This document shows, piece after piece, positions 17,495 through 26,916 of a DNA stretch of 64,000 nucleotides (the stretch's first letter is position 1; each line of letters begins with the position of its first letter). The notes beneath the pieces are model-generated. The model searched no databases. It was not told the origin of the DNA and worked only from the letters and a program-made list of their open reading frames with translations. The DNA lies in the NCBI RefSeq assembly GCF_006783905.1, contig NZ_VFPE01000002.1, positions 806,001 to 870,000 of the forward strand, given 5' to 3'. The stretch comes from Microbacterium kyungheense. GTDB taxonomy: Bacteria > Actinomycetota > Actinomycetes > Actinomycetales > Microbacteriaceae. The position numbers and the translations under genes are program-made.

Positions 17495-19417
17495 GTGCGC
17501 CCGGGAAAGGGTTTCTTCGTGCGTTTCGTGTGGGCTGTGGCGGCTTTCGTGCTCGCCACCGTGATGATCGGGGCGGGCATCGCCCAGCGGACGATCTTCG
17601 AGGGACCCAAGACCGAGACGGCGGCGATCTCGGTCAAGGATGAGGCTCCCTACATCCTGATCGACGGGGCTGTGCTCAATCAGATGCCCGGCACCCAGAC
17701 GCTCCGTGCGCAGGCCGAGGGCGACCTCTTCGCGTCCTACGGCCGCACCGCCGACATGGAGGACTGGCTGGCCGACGCCGCCTACAACCACGTGTCGCTC
17801 GGCAAGGACGGCAAGATCGAGACGACGCTGGTGGAGGCCGAGACCACGGCCGCACCGGCGGAGGGCGACGCCGCGTCAGACGACGCCGCGACGGATCCCG
17901 GGGCAGGGGATGCCGCGGGCGATGTCGCCGGCGGCGATGCCGCGCCCGCCGAAGGCGCCGATGCCGCGACCGCGACCGGCCGCAACCCCGCCGGATCCGA
18001 CCTGTGGCTCGACGAGTACGCGCAGAAGGACCTGCTCATCGCGCCCCTGCAGCTGCCCGCCGGCATGAGCGTGCTCGTGGCGGCGGACGGCACCGCGCCG
18101 GCGCCGAGCAAGGTGACGGTGACGTGGCCCCTCCAGACTTCGACCCCGTGGGCCGGTCCGCTCATCGTGGGCGGCGCGATCCTGATGGCCGTCGGCGTGT
18201 TCCTCTACATCCTCGGCATCCGTCACGTCCGTCGTCGCCGCGGCCCGCGTCGCAAGGGCCTGCCGCTCCCGGTGACCGAGCCCATCGACATCTCGAAGCT
18301 CGACGACGACGACAAGGGCGTGATCAGCAACCAGGCGTCGTCGCGCCGGGCCGTGGCCGGCAGCCGCCGCGCGTTCGCGGCTCTGCCGATCGTGGCCGTG
18401 TCGGCCCTTCTGTTCACCGGCTGCTCCGCTGACGCGTGGCCGCAGTTCGGCACCACTCCGACGCCGAGTCCGTCGGCGTCGGTGATCGCGCCCGAGGGCC
18501 AGCAGGCTCCCGCAGTGACCAAGGCGCAGGCCGAGCGGATCATGACGCGGATCGCGGCGACCGTCGCCGACGCCGATGCCGCACTCGACGGCGACCTCGC
18601 CGAGACCCGACTCTCGGGTGCGGCGCTGGCGGCCCGCGACACGAACTACAAGCTGCGCTCGGCGATCGCCGACTACAAGGCGCCGGACCCGATCCTCGCC
18701 AAGCCGCTGAGCGTCATCCTGCCGCAGGCCTATGACGACTGGCCCCGCTCGGTCATCGTCGTCGGCGCCGATGAGGAGTCGAAGACGTCGAGCATCATGG
18801 TGATGTCGCAGCAGGACCCCTGGTCGGACTATCGCGTGTCGTACATCGCGAACCTCGAGGCCTCCACGACACTGCCGAACCTCGCGCCCACCTACATCGG
18901 CGCCGCGCAGGTCGAGCCCGACTCGCCCTTCCTCAGCCTGGCCCCTCAGGACGTCGCGGCCGCCTATGCCGACATCATCGACAAGGGCGAGCAGAGCGAG
19001 TACTACGGCCTGTTCGAGGCCGACGGCGACCAGCTGCGCACCAGCATCGCCGCCGACCGCGACCGACGGCTCGCCGACTTCAACCAGACGGCCAACAACA
19101 CGACGGCCTCGCTGACGTTCGCCGCGTCCGCCGGAACGCAGCCTCCGTTCGCGCTGCAGACGGTCGAGAGCGGCGCCATCGTGGCCGTCAACATCGACGA
19201 GACCGACACGGCCACGCCGACCAACCCCGACGCCGTCATCAAGCTCGACAACAGCCCGACGGTCAAGGCGCTGGCCGCTGCCGACCAGTCGGCCACCGGC
19301 TTCCTGACGACGTTCAGCGACCAGGTGTTCTTCTACGTCCCCGGCCCGGGGTCGAACGAGAAGATCCGGCTGCTGGGCTACTCTTCCGCCATCCTCGAAG
19401 CGAAGGTCATCTCGTGA
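17495..19417 (+). CDS. Multi-span protein with internal lipobox, unknown function
   Basis: The 640-aa protein has a first membrane segment at about residues 10-28, an extracellular domain of about 190 residues with an Ala/Asp-rich spacer, and a second segment at about 220-243. A strongly basic cytosolic loop with RRRRGPRRKG and an acidic patch follow. A third hydrophobic segment at about 288-306 ends in LLFTGC, which reads like a lipobox. A Pro/Ser/Thr linker and a ~300-residue extracellular domain complete it. It looks like a membrane protein fused to a lipoprotein. GTG 17495 was chosen. GTG 17519 has a better-spaced GGGAAAGG site. It is coupled to the next gene. Confidence 0.82.
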   Translation: MRPGKGFFVRFVWAVAAFVLATVMIGAGIAQRTIFEGPKTETAAISVKDEAPYILIDGAVLNQMPGTQTLRAQAEGDLFASYGRTADMEDWLADAAYNHVSLGKDGKIETTLVEAETTAAPAEGDAASDDAATDPGAGDAAGDVAGGDAAPAEGADAATATGRNPAGSDLWLDEYAQKDLLIAPLQLPAGMSVLVAADGTAPAPSKVTVTWPLQTSTPWAGPLIVGGAILMAVGVFLYILGIRHVRRRRGPRRKGLPLPVTEPIDISKLDDDDKGVISNQASSRRAVAGSRRAFAALPIVAVSALLFTGCSADAWPQFGTTPTPSPSASVIAPEGQQAPAVTKAQAERIMTRIAATVADADAALDGDLAETRLSGAALAARDTNYKLRSAIADYKAPDPILAKPLSVILPQAYDDWPRSVIVVGADEESKTSSIMVMSQQDPWSDYRVSYIANLEASTTLPNLAPTYIGAAQVEPDSPFLSLAPQDVAAAYADIIDKGEQSEYYGLFEADGDQLRTSIAADRDRRLADFNQTANNTTASLTFAASAGTQPPFALQTVESGAIVAVNIDETDTATPTNPDAVIKLDNSPTVKALAAADQSATGFLTTFSDQVFFYVPGPGSNEKIRLLGYSSAILEAKVIS

Positions 19418-20358
19418 GCGATCCCTCCCTCGGCGCCGCGGTCCGCGGCGCGGTCGATCTCTCGTCGCTGCGCAACCGCCCGGTCGCGCCCGAGCCGGGG
19501 GAGTCGCAGGCCGCAGGCGCGGCGGTGACCGTGCCCGCGCTCGTGCTGGACGTCACGGACGACACCTTCGCGCAGGTGCTCGAGCTCTCGCGCACGGTTC
19601 CCGTGGTCGTCGACCTCTGGGCCGAGTGGTGCGGGCCGTGCAAGCAGCTGAGCCCCATCCTGGAACGCGTCGTGGAGGAGCTCGCGGGTCGGCTGGTGCT
19701 CGCGAAGGTGGACGTCGACGCGAATCCGCAGCTGTCGCAGGCGTTCCGTGCGCAGTCCATCCCGATGGTCGTCGCCCTCGTGTCCGGCCAGCCCGTGCCG
19801 CTGTTCACGGGCGCGGTGCCCGAGCAGCAGGTGCGCGAGGTGTTCGCGCAGCTGCTGCAGGTTGCGGCGCAGAACGGCGTGACCGGCAGGGCGGCCGTGG
19901 ACGGCGAGGCGGATGCCGCACCGGAGGCAACCGCAGAGCCGCCGCTGCCCCCGCTGCACGCCGAGGCGTTCGAGGCGATCGAGGCCGGCGACTACGCGCG
20001 CGCCATCACCGCCTACGAGAAGGCACTGGCCGAGAACCCGCGCGACGAGGACGCTCGCGCCGGACTGGGGCAGGTCCGCCTGCTCGACCGCGTCCAGGGT
20101 CTGGATCTGCAGGACTCCCGCGCGGCCGCCGCCGCAGCGCCGACCGACGTCGCGGCGCAGCTGGCCGTGTCGGATCTCGACATCGCCGGCGGTCACGTCG
20201 ACGACGCCTTCGGCCGCCTGCTCGACCTGTTCGCCCAGCTGCCGACCGATGAGCGCGCCCCCGTGCGCGAGCGCCTGCTGGAGCTGTTCGCCCTCGTCGG
20301 AGACGCGGATCCTCGCGTGATCTCGGCTCGGGGCCGCCTGGCGTCGCTGCTGTTCTGA
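19414..20358 (+). CDS. Thioredoxin-TPR protein (CnoX/YbbN-like)
   Basis: The 314-aa protein has a thioredoxin domain at about residues 45-145 with the active-site motif WCGPC, followed by an acidic spacer. Then come TPR-like helices from about residue 185 (AFEAIEAGDYARAITAYEKA, then the DDAF/LLDLF repeats). This architecture is that of CnoX/YbbN co-chaperones, which protect proteins from oxidative damage. No signal peptide is present, so it is cytosolic. The GTG start overlaps the stop of the internal-lipobox gene (GTGA). A redox link between the two products is an inference from coupling only. Confidence 0.9.
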   Translation: MSDPSLGAAVRGAVDLSSLRNRPVAPEPGESQAAGAAVTVPALVLDVTDDTFAQVLELSRTVPVVVDLWAEWCGPCKQLSPILERVVEELAGRLVLAKVDVDANPQLSQAFRAQSIPMVVALVSGQPVPLFTGAVPEQQVREVFAQLLQVAAQNGVTGRAAVDGEADAAPEATAEPPLPPLHAEAFEAIEAGDYARAITAYEKALAENPRDEDARAGLGQVRLLDRVQGLDLQDSRAAAAAAPTDVAAQLAVSDLDIAGGHVDDAFGRLLDLFAQLPTDERAPVRERLLELFALVGDADPRVISARGRLASLLF

Positions 20359-20393
20359 TCGGCGACCCGGCGCGACGCCGAGCCGCCGAGGCG

Positions 20394-22574
20394 TCAGCCC
20401 CTCGTCGGTGACGGAACGTGCGCGGGCGTCTCGTGACGCAGCCACAGCACGCCCAGGGGCGGCAGCACGAGCGTCGCGCGTCCGCCTTCGGCCGCGTGCA
20501 CCACGCCGAGGTTGCCGACGCCGGAGCCGCCGTAGGCCTGCGAGTCGGTGTTGAGGATCTCGTGCCACACGCCGCTCTCGGGAAGGTCGAGCTCGTAGCC
20601 GCTGAGCGGCGTGCCCGAGAAGTTCGCCGCGACGACTACCGTGTTGCCGTGCCAGTCCCGCCGCGCGAAGACGACGACGTTCGGGTTCCAGGTCGGCGCG
20701 CCGAGGCGTGAGAACGCGGCGCCGTCGCCGTCGCGCGCCCAGAGCGCGGAGTTCGCGCGGTACACGCCGTTGAGTGCTCCGACGAATCCCAGCAGCTCCG
20801 CGTGGCTCGGCTGGTCGAGCAGCCACCAGTCCAGCGATCGGGCCTCGGACCACTCCGAGAGCTGCCCGAACTCCTGACCCATGAACAGCAGCTGCTTGCC
20901 CGGGTGCCCCCACATGTACGCGAGGAACGCGCGCATGTTGGCGAGCTTCTGCCAGTGATCGCCGGGCATCCGGCCGAAGAGGCTGCCCTTGCCGTGGACG
21001 ACCTCGTCGTGACTGATCGGCAGGACGTAGTTCTCGCTGAACGCGTACACGAACGAGAACGACAGCTCGCCCTCGTGATGCGACCGATGGACGGGGTCCC
21101 GCTTGATGTACTCGAGCGAGTCGTTCATCCAGCCCATGTTCCATTTGAAGCCGAAGCCCAGTCCCGCCTGGCTCGTGGGCGCGGTCACGCCGGGGAAGCT
21201 CGTCGACTCCTCGGCGATCATGGCGATCCCGGGGTAGCGCTTGTAGGCGGTCGCGTTCACCTCCTGCAGGAAGCGGATCGCCTCGAGGTTCTCGCGGCCG
21301 CCGTGGATGTTGGGCTCCCATTCGCCGTCGCTGCGCGAGTAGTCCAGGTAGAGCATCGAGGCGACGGCATCCACCCGCAGCCCGTCCACGTGGAATTCCT
21401 CGAACCAGTACAGGGCATTGGCCACGAGGAAGTTGCGCACCTCGTTTCGGCCGTAGTCGAAGATGTAGGTGCCCCAGTCCTTGTGCTCGCCACGGCGGGG
21501 GTCCGGGTGCTCGTACAGCGGCTCGCCGTCGAAGCGGGCCAGCGCGAAGTCGTCCTTCGGGAAGTGCCCGGGGACCCAGTCCATGATCACGCCGATGCCC
21601 GCCCGGTGCAGGCGGTCGATCAGGTAGCGCAGGTCGTCGGGATGCCCGTACCGGCTCGTCGGCGCGTAGTACCCGGTCACCTGATAGCCCCACGAGCCGC
21701 CGAACGGATGCTCGGCCAGCGGCAGGAACTCCACGTGCGTGAACCCCTGGGCGGTGACGTAGTCGATGAGCTCGTCGGCGGCATCCCGGTACGACAGCCC
21801 CTGCCGCCACGAGCCCAGGTGCAGCTCGTAGATCGACATCGGACGCGACACGGGTGTGGTGCGCGAGCGCTCGGCGAGCCAGGCGCCGTCGCCCCACGAG
21901 TACGAGGCGTGGACGACGACGGATGCGGTCGCCGGGGGCACCTCGGCGAAACGCGCCATCGGGTCGGCCTTGAGCACCCACTCGCCGCTGCGGCCGCGGA
22001 GCTCGTACTTGTACGCTGTGCCGGGTCCGATGCCCGGCACGAACAGCTCCCACACGCCGCTCGCGCCCATCGAGCGCATGGCGTGTCCCTGGCCGTCCCA
22101 CCCGTTGAAGTCGCCCACGACGCGCACCGCACGCGCGTTGGGCGCCCACACCGCGAACGAGACCCCCGGCGTGCCGTCGTCCTCGCGCACGTGCGAGCCG
22201 AGCACGCGCCAGAGCTCCTCGTGGCGGCCCTCGCCGATGAGGTGCAGGTCCAGCTCGCCGATCGTCGGCGTGTGCCGGTACGGGTCGTCGGCCACGTAGT
22301 CCGGGCCCTGCGGGTACGTCGTCGCGAGCTCGTACCGGCCGCGCGCGCCCGCGCGCGTGCCCTCCCAGATCCCCGCGCGCACGTGCTCCAGCGGAACGCG
22401 GGTGCCGTCCTCGAAGACCGCCGTGACGCTGCGGGCGAGGGGGCGCCGCGCGCGGATCGTCCACGTGCGCGTGCCTTCGGAATCGGTGTCGGGGTGGATG
22501 CCGAGCACGGCGTGGGGATCGTGGTGCGAGCCCGCCGCGACGGCCTCGAGGAGCTGGTCGGAGGGCGTCGTCAT
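20394..22574 (-). CDS. glgB: 1,4-alpha-glucan branching enzyme
   Basis: The 726-aa GH13 enzyme adds alpha-1,6 branches to glucan. An N-terminal domain and CBM48 (about residues 15-220, with FAVWAPNARAVRVVGDFN) precede the barrel. Catalytic Asp lies in GLRVDAVASMLY and Glu in IAEESTSFPG. The LPISHDEVVHGKGSL block, with its substrate-binding His and Asp, follows. Its ATG overlaps the glgE stop (ATGA), so the two are translationally coupled and work together, with GlgE supplying linear chains. It is convergent with the thioredoxin-TPR gene, with 35 bp between. Confidence 0.96.
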   Translation of the reverse strand: MTTPSDQLLEAVAAGSHHDPHAVLGIHPDTDSEGTRTWTIRARRPLARSVTAVFEDGTRVPLEHVRAGIWEGTRAGARGRYELATTYPQGPDYVADDPYRHTPTIGELDLHLIGEGRHEELWRVLGSHVREDDGTPGVSFAVWAPNARAVRVVGDFNGWDGQGHAMRSMGASGVWELFVPGIGPGTAYKYELRGRSGEWVLKADPMARFAEVPPATASVVVHASYSWGDGAWLAERSRTTPVSRPMSIYELHLGSWRQGLSYRDAADELIDYVTAQGFTHVEFLPLAEHPFGGSWGYQVTGYYAPTSRYGHPDDLRYLIDRLHRAGIGVIMDWVPGHFPKDDFALARFDGEPLYEHPDPRRGEHKDWGTYIFDYGRNEVRNFLVANALYWFEEFHVDGLRVDAVASMLYLDYSRSDGEWEPNIHGGRENLEAIRFLQEVNATAYKRYPGIAMIAEESTSFPGVTAPTSQAGLGFGFKWNMGWMNDSLEYIKRDPVHRSHHEGELSFSFVYAFSENYVLPISHDEVVHGKGSLFGRMPGDHWQKLANMRAFLAYMWGHPGKQLLFMGQEFGQLSEWSEARSLDWWLLDQPSHAELLGFVGALNGVYRANSALWARDGDGAAFSRLGAPTWNPNVVVFARRDWHGNTVVVAANFSGTPLSGYELDLPESGVWHEILNTDSQAYGGSGVGNLGVVHAAEGGRATLVLPPLGVLWLRHETPAHVPSPTRG

Positions 22575-24655
22575 CGTGACTCCTTCACGTGCAGGATGTG
22601 GACGGGCTCGGTGAACGCGTCGAGCATCACGTAGTTGTGATCAGACCACGTCCAGTGCGCGCCGGTGACGAGGTCCTCGACCTCGTACGGCGCACCGGGC
22701 TCGACGCCCCACACGCGGGTGTCGAGGTGCACCATCGTCTGGCGCACCGAGTGCGGATCGGTGTTGACGACGACGATGACGGTGTCGCTGCGGCCGTCTG
22801 GCGAGAGCGCGGCGTCGAGGTGCTTGACGTAGACGAGGATCGCGTCGTCGTCGCTCCAGTGGATGCCCAGGTTGCGGAGCTGCCGCAGCGCGGGGTGCGC
22901 ACGGCGGATGCCGTTGAGCTTCTGCAGGAACGGCGCGAGCGAGTCGCCCCGCTCGGCCGCGCCCGCCCAGTCGCGCAGCTTGTACTCGTACTTCTCGTTG
23001 TCGATGTTCTCTTCGGAGCCCGGGCGGGCGACGTTCTCGTACAGTTCGTAGCCCGCGTACACGCCGTACGTCGGCGCCGCCGTGGCGGCGATCGCGGCGC
23101 GGATGCGGTACGCGGGACGCCCGCCGAACTGCAGGTACTCGGTGAGGATGTCGGGCGTGTTGACGAACAGGTTCGGCCGGAGGAAGGCGTCGGTGGTGTG
23201 CGCGAGCCCGCTGAGGAACTCCTCCAGCTCGGGCTTCGTGTTGCGCCACGTGAAGTACGTGTAGCTCTGCTGGAAGCCGGCCGCGGCGAGGCTCTGCATC
23301 GGCGCGGGCCGCGTGAACGCCTCCGCGAGGAAGACCACGTCCGGCTCCTCGGCGTTCACCGTCGCGATCAGCCACTCCCAGAACTGGAGGGGTTTGGTGT
23401 GCGGGTTGTCGACGCGGAAGATACGCACGCCCTGGGCGATCCAGTGCCGCACCACCCGCAGCACCTCGGCGCGGATCCCCGCGGGATCGTTGTCGAAGTT
23501 GACGGGATAGATGTCCTGGTACTTCTTCGGCGGATTCTCGGCGTACGCGATCGTGCCGTCGGGGAGCGTGGTGAACCACTCCGGATGCTCCGCGACCCAC
23601 GGGTGGTCCGGAGCGGCCTGGAGCGCGAGGTCGAGCGCGACCTCCAGCCCCTCTGCCTGCGCGGCGCGGACGAAGGCGCGGAAGTCGGCCAGCGTGCCGA
23701 GGTCGGGGTGGACGGCGTCGTGCCCGCCCGCCGCCGAGCCGATGGCCCACGGCGAGCCCGGGTCGCCCGGTCCCGCGTCGAGGGTGTTGTTGGGACCCTT
23801 GCGGTTGAGGGTGCCGATGGGGTGGATCGGCGGCAGGTAGACGACGTCGAACCCCATCTGCGCGACGGCAGGCAGGCGCTTGGCCGCGGTGCGGAACGTG
23901 CCGCTCTTGACGGTGCCGTCCTTGAGGCGCTTGGCGCCCTCGGACCGGGGGAAGAACTCGTACCAGGCGCCGACTCCGGCCCGCTCGCGCTCGACGAGCA
24001 CCTCCAGGTCGTCGCCCAGCGTCACCAGCGACATGGCCGGTCGCTGGGCGAAGTACGCCGCGATGCGGGCATCGTCGACGATTGCGAGCGCCCCGGCATC
24101 ATCGACCGTTCCGTCGCGGAGGGATGCCGCAGCGGCGGTGAGCGCCTTCTTCTCGGCCGCCGGACGGCCCTTCTCGGCAGCGGCGCGCGCGAACAGCAGC
24201 GCTCCCGCTTCGCGCATGACGGCGGCATCCACTCCCGCGGCGATCTTGACGGATGCCGCGTGCTGCCACGTCGCGAAGTCGTCGCCGAACGACTCGAAGC
24301 GGAACCGCCACACACCCCGCGCGAGCAGCGCGACCTCGGTCTGCCACCGGTCGAACCCGTCATCGAGCGGGGCCAGGCGATGGAGCGACTCGTCGCCCGT
24401 GGGCGAGAACAGGCGCACCTGCACGCCGATCCGGTCGTGACCCTCGCGGAACGATGTCACCCGGAACGGCACCACCTCGCCGTCGTACGCCGTCGGGCGG
24501 TAGTCGCCCCACGGCACGGAGGGGAAGGGCTGCGCCAGCGGTATCCGCCGCGACACCGTGTCGGGGTCGGGCTGCCAGGCACGGGCATCGCGGACAGGGA
24601 GAGCCGAGGCGCTCCGCCACGGGCGGGAGCGCGCGGAGCGCGTCGTCGTGACCAC
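22571..24655 (-). CDS. glgE: Maltose-1-phosphate maltosyltransferase GlgE
   Basis: The 694-aa GH13_3 enzyme extends alpha-1,4-glucan from maltose-1-phosphate. Visible parts are GAWYEFFPRSEGA, the VVYLPPIHPIG block, the PPKKYQDIYPVNFDND substrate loop, the nucleophile Asp in IFRVDNPHTKP and the acid Glu in VVFLAEAFTRP, then YTYFTWRN. The N-domain and helical insert fit the family. The start is uncertain: GTG 24655 is the first in frame, with no clear ribosome binding site. It lies between glgX and glgB, forming a minus-strand operon. Confidence 0.94.
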   Translation of the reverse strand: MVTTTRSARSRPWRSASALPVRDARAWQPDPDTVSRRIPLAQPFPSVPWGDYRPTAYDGEVVPFRVTSFREGHDRIGVQVRLFSPTGDESLHRLAPLDDGFDRWQTEVALLARGVWRFRFESFGDDFATWQHAASVKIAAGVDAAVMREAGALLFARAAAEKGRPAAEKKALTAAAASLRDGTVDDAGALAIVDDARIAAYFAQRPAMSLVTLGDDLEVLVERERAGVGAWYEFFPRSEGAKRLKDGTVKSGTFRTAAKRLPAVAQMGFDVVYLPPIHPIGTLNRKGPNNTLDAGPGDPGSPWAIGSAAGGHDAVHPDLGTLADFRAFVRAAQAEGLEVALDLALQAAPDHPWVAEHPEWFTTLPDGTIAYAENPPKKYQDIYPVNFDNDPAGIRAEVLRVVRHWIAQGVRIFRVDNPHTKPLQFWEWLIATVNAEEPDVVFLAEAFTRPAPMQSLAAAGFQQSYTYFTWRNTKPELEEFLSGLAHTTDAFLRPNLFVNTPDILTEYLQFGGRPAYRIRAAIAATAAPTYGVYAGYELYENVARPGSEENIDNEKYEYKLRDWAGAAERGDSLAPFLQKLNGIRRAHPALRQLRNLGIHWSDDDAILVYVKHLDAALSPDGRSDTVIVVVNTDPHSVRQTMVHLDTRVWGVEPGAPYEVEDLVTGAHWTWSDHNYVMLDAFTEPVHILHVKESR

Positions 24656-24726
24656 GTCTCGAACCTACCGTCCCCTCAGGCCGGACGACAGCGACGTGAC
24701 CGCGGCGCGGCAGCCCGCGCGTGTCG

Positions 24727-26811
24727 TCACTCGGCGCGGAACAGGTGCATCGAGGTGCCGGGCAGCGTCACCACATCGCCCGGCGCGAGCACCGCGCCCT
24801 CATCGGACGGCGTCTCGTCGGCGCTCGACCACAGCGAGACGTACCGGGCCACGCCCTCGGCGTCGGGGAGCGTGACGTCGATGGGGCGCTCGGTGCCGTG
24901 GATCATGAGCAGGATGCGGTTCACGTCCTCGAACTCGGGTGTCGAGGTCGCGACGTACTGCAGCGTGCGGTGCGACGGGTCGGTCCAGCGCTCGATCGAC
25001 ATCGTCTCGCCGTGCTCGTCGTACCACTCCATGAGCGAGGCGGACGGTGTGTGCTCTCCGAGGCGGGCGAAGCGGCTCGGACGCAGCGCGGGATTCTCCC
25101 GCCGCACCCGCAGCAGGTGCCGCACGTGCGCGTAGAGGTCCTGCTGCCACGGCGTATGCTCCCAGCGCAGCCAGGTGAGGTCCGAGTCGTGGCAGTACGC
25201 GTTGTTGTTGCCGTTCTGCGTGCGGGCGTGCTCGTCGCCCGCGGTGATCATCGGCACCCCCGCCGACAGCAGCAGCGTGCCCATCAGGTTGCGCATCGCC
25301 TTCCGGCGCGTCGCCAGGATCGCCGGGTCGCCGGTGCGTCCCTCGGCGCCGTGGTTGAACGAGCGGTTCGTGTCCGCTCCGTCGCGGCCGTGCTCGCCGT
25401 TGGCGTGGTTGTGCTTGACGTCGTACGAGACGAGGTCGCGCAGCGTGAACCCGTCGTGGGCGGTCACGAAGTTGATGCCCGCGAGCGGTCCGCGCGCTTC
25501 GTCGAACGTGTTGGCGGAGCCCGCCAGGCGATGGGCGAGCCCGCCGATGCCCACCGGGGAGACGTTCGCACGGCGCGCGTAGTCGACGTCGCTGAGCCAG
25601 AAGTTGCGGACGCGGTCGCGGTAGCGGTCGTTCCATTCGCTCCAGCCGTCGCCGAAGCCGCCGGTGTGCCAGCCGCCCATGCCCACGTCCCACGGTTCGG
25701 CGATCTTCTTGACGCCGGCGAGCGCCGGGTCGTCGACGATCGCACGCAGGAGAGGATGCTGCGCCGTGAACTCGTGCGTCGCGTCGCGGCCGAGCGTCAC
25801 GGCGAGATCGAACCGGAAGCCGTCGATCTGCACCTCGTTCGCCCAGTAGCGCAGCGAGTCCAGGACCAGCCGGGCCGCGGCATCCGTCGAGGTTTTCACC
25901 GAGTTGCCGCAGCCGGTGACGTCGATGTACGCCCCGTCGTCCTGCTGGCGGTAGTACGCACGGTTGTCGATGCCTCGCAGGCTCGATCGAGGCCCGCCGA
26001 GCCCCTCTTCCGCCGTGTGGTTGTAGACGACGTCGAGGATGACCTCCAGGCCCGCCTCGTGGAGCAGCTTGACCATGCCCTTGAACTCTCGCAGCACCGC
26101 TTCCGGCCCCTGCCGCCGGGCCTCCTCGGTGGCGTACGCCGCGTGCGGCGTGAAGAAGTTCAGGGTGTTGTAGCCCCAGTAGTTCGCCAAGCCGTGCTGC
26201 AGCAGCCGGGGCTCGGTCGTGAACGCATGGATCGGCAGCAGCTCGATGCTGGTGATGCCCAGCTCGAGGAAGTGCTCCACCATCGCGGGATGCGCGAGCC
26301 CCGCATAGGTGCCGCGCAGCGCGCCGGGCAGGGCGGGATGCCGCTTGGACAGCCCCTTGAGGTGGCCCTCGTACAGCACGGTGCGGTCCATCGGCACGGC
26401 GGGCTTGCGCGCGTCGCCCCAGTCGAACGACCCCTCGACGACCACCGAGCGCCAGCCGTCGTACCCGGTGCGCACGAGTCCCTTCGTGTACGGCTCGAGC
26501 AGGAGGGTGCCGCGGTTGAACGTGTTGCCGGGCGCGTGCGGCCCGTCGACGCGGACCGCGTAGCGGGTGCCGGGCCGCAGCAGCGCCGAGGTGACCTCCC
26601 ACACGCCGCCGCCGACCGGCGCGAGCGGCTCGGTCGCCGTGATCCAGTCGAGGTCGGTGTCGTCGAAGACCACGAGGTCGACGGCATCGGCGGCGCCCGA
26701 CCAGACGCGCAGTCTCGCCCCTCCGGGCACCAGCTCGACGCCCAGTCCCTCGAGCTCGGGGCTGAGCAGCCCCGAGACGGGGCGCGTGATGACGGACTCC
26801 GGGCTGACCAT
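24727..26811 (-). CDS. glgX: Glycogen debranching enzyme GlgX
   Basis: The 694-aa GH13_11 protein hydrolyses alpha-1,6 branches. The N-terminal CBM48-like part includes ARLRVWSGAADAV. The barrel has LLPIHAF and YWGYNTLNFF, nucleophile Asp in DGFRFDLAVTLG, acid Glu in KKIAEPWDVG, and the third Asp in TAHDGFTLRDLVSY. It is the second GlgX in the window and lies just upstream of glgE. ATG 26811 fits a TATGGT -10 box 7 nt upstream. In-frame ATGs at 26823 and 26829 lie in or upstream of this box. A much longer open frame continuing upstream is a shadow of the cysteine desulfurase gene. Confidence 0.94.
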   Translation of the reverse strand: MVSPESVITRPVSGLLSPELEGLGVELVPGGARLRVWSGAADAVDLVVFDDTDLDWITATEPLAPVGGGVWEVTSALLRPGTRYAVRVDGPHAPGNTFNRGTLLLEPYTKGLVRTGYDGWRSVVVEGSFDWGDARKPAVPMDRTVLYEGHLKGLSKRHPALPGALRGTYAGLAHPAMVEHFLELGITSIELLPIHAFTTEPRLLQHGLANYWGYNTLNFFTPHAAYATEEARRQGPEAVLREFKGMVKLLHEAGLEVILDVVYNHTAEEGLGGPRSSLRGIDNRAYYRQQDDGAYIDVTGCGNSVKTSTDAAARLVLDSLRYWANEVQIDGFRFDLAVTLGRDATHEFTAQHPLLRAIVDDPALAGVKKIAEPWDVGMGGWHTGGFGDGWSEWNDRYRDRVRNFWLSDVDYARRANVSPVGIGGLAHRLAGSANTFDEARGPLAGINFVTAHDGFTLRDLVSYDVKHNHANGEHGRDGADTNRSFNHGAEGRTGDPAILATRRKAMRNLMGTLLLSAGVPMITAGDEHARTQNGNNNAYCHDSDLTWLRWEHTPWQQDLYAHVRHLLRVRRENPALRPSRFARLGEHTPSASLMEWYDEHGETMSIERWTDPSHRTLQYVATSTPEFEDVNRILLMIHGTERPIDVTLPDAEGVARYVSLWSSADETPSDEGAVLAPGDVVTLPGTSMHLFRAE

Positions 26812-26818
26812 GCGGACT

Positions 26819-26824
26819 ACCATA
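26819..26824 (-). promoter_or_regulatory. -10 box of the glgX-glgE-glgB operon (TATGGT)
   Basis: TATGGT on the minus strand lies 7 nt before ATG 26811, which suits a leaderless operon mRNA. The 105-bp gap is shared with the divergent cysteine desulfurase gene. Confidence 0.45.
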
Positions 26825-26916
26825 ACCATGGTCCGAGTCGGCGGCGTTACGGGACCGGGTCCCACAGCGCACGACACCCGGGCGCAGCCCACCGCCCTGA
26901 GCCGAGAGGATGCCGG

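Noticed and set aside
20802..25135. Long open frames on the + strand (610 and 848 codons) opposite glgB and glgE
   Set aside because: They are antisense to clear GH13 genes, and their translations are Arg/Val-rich with no family features. High GC keeps such frames open.
24721..26916. Upstream extension of the cysteine desulfurase frame
   Set aside because: The stretch lies opposite glgX. The proper start is GTG 26917 with GAGAGGA.
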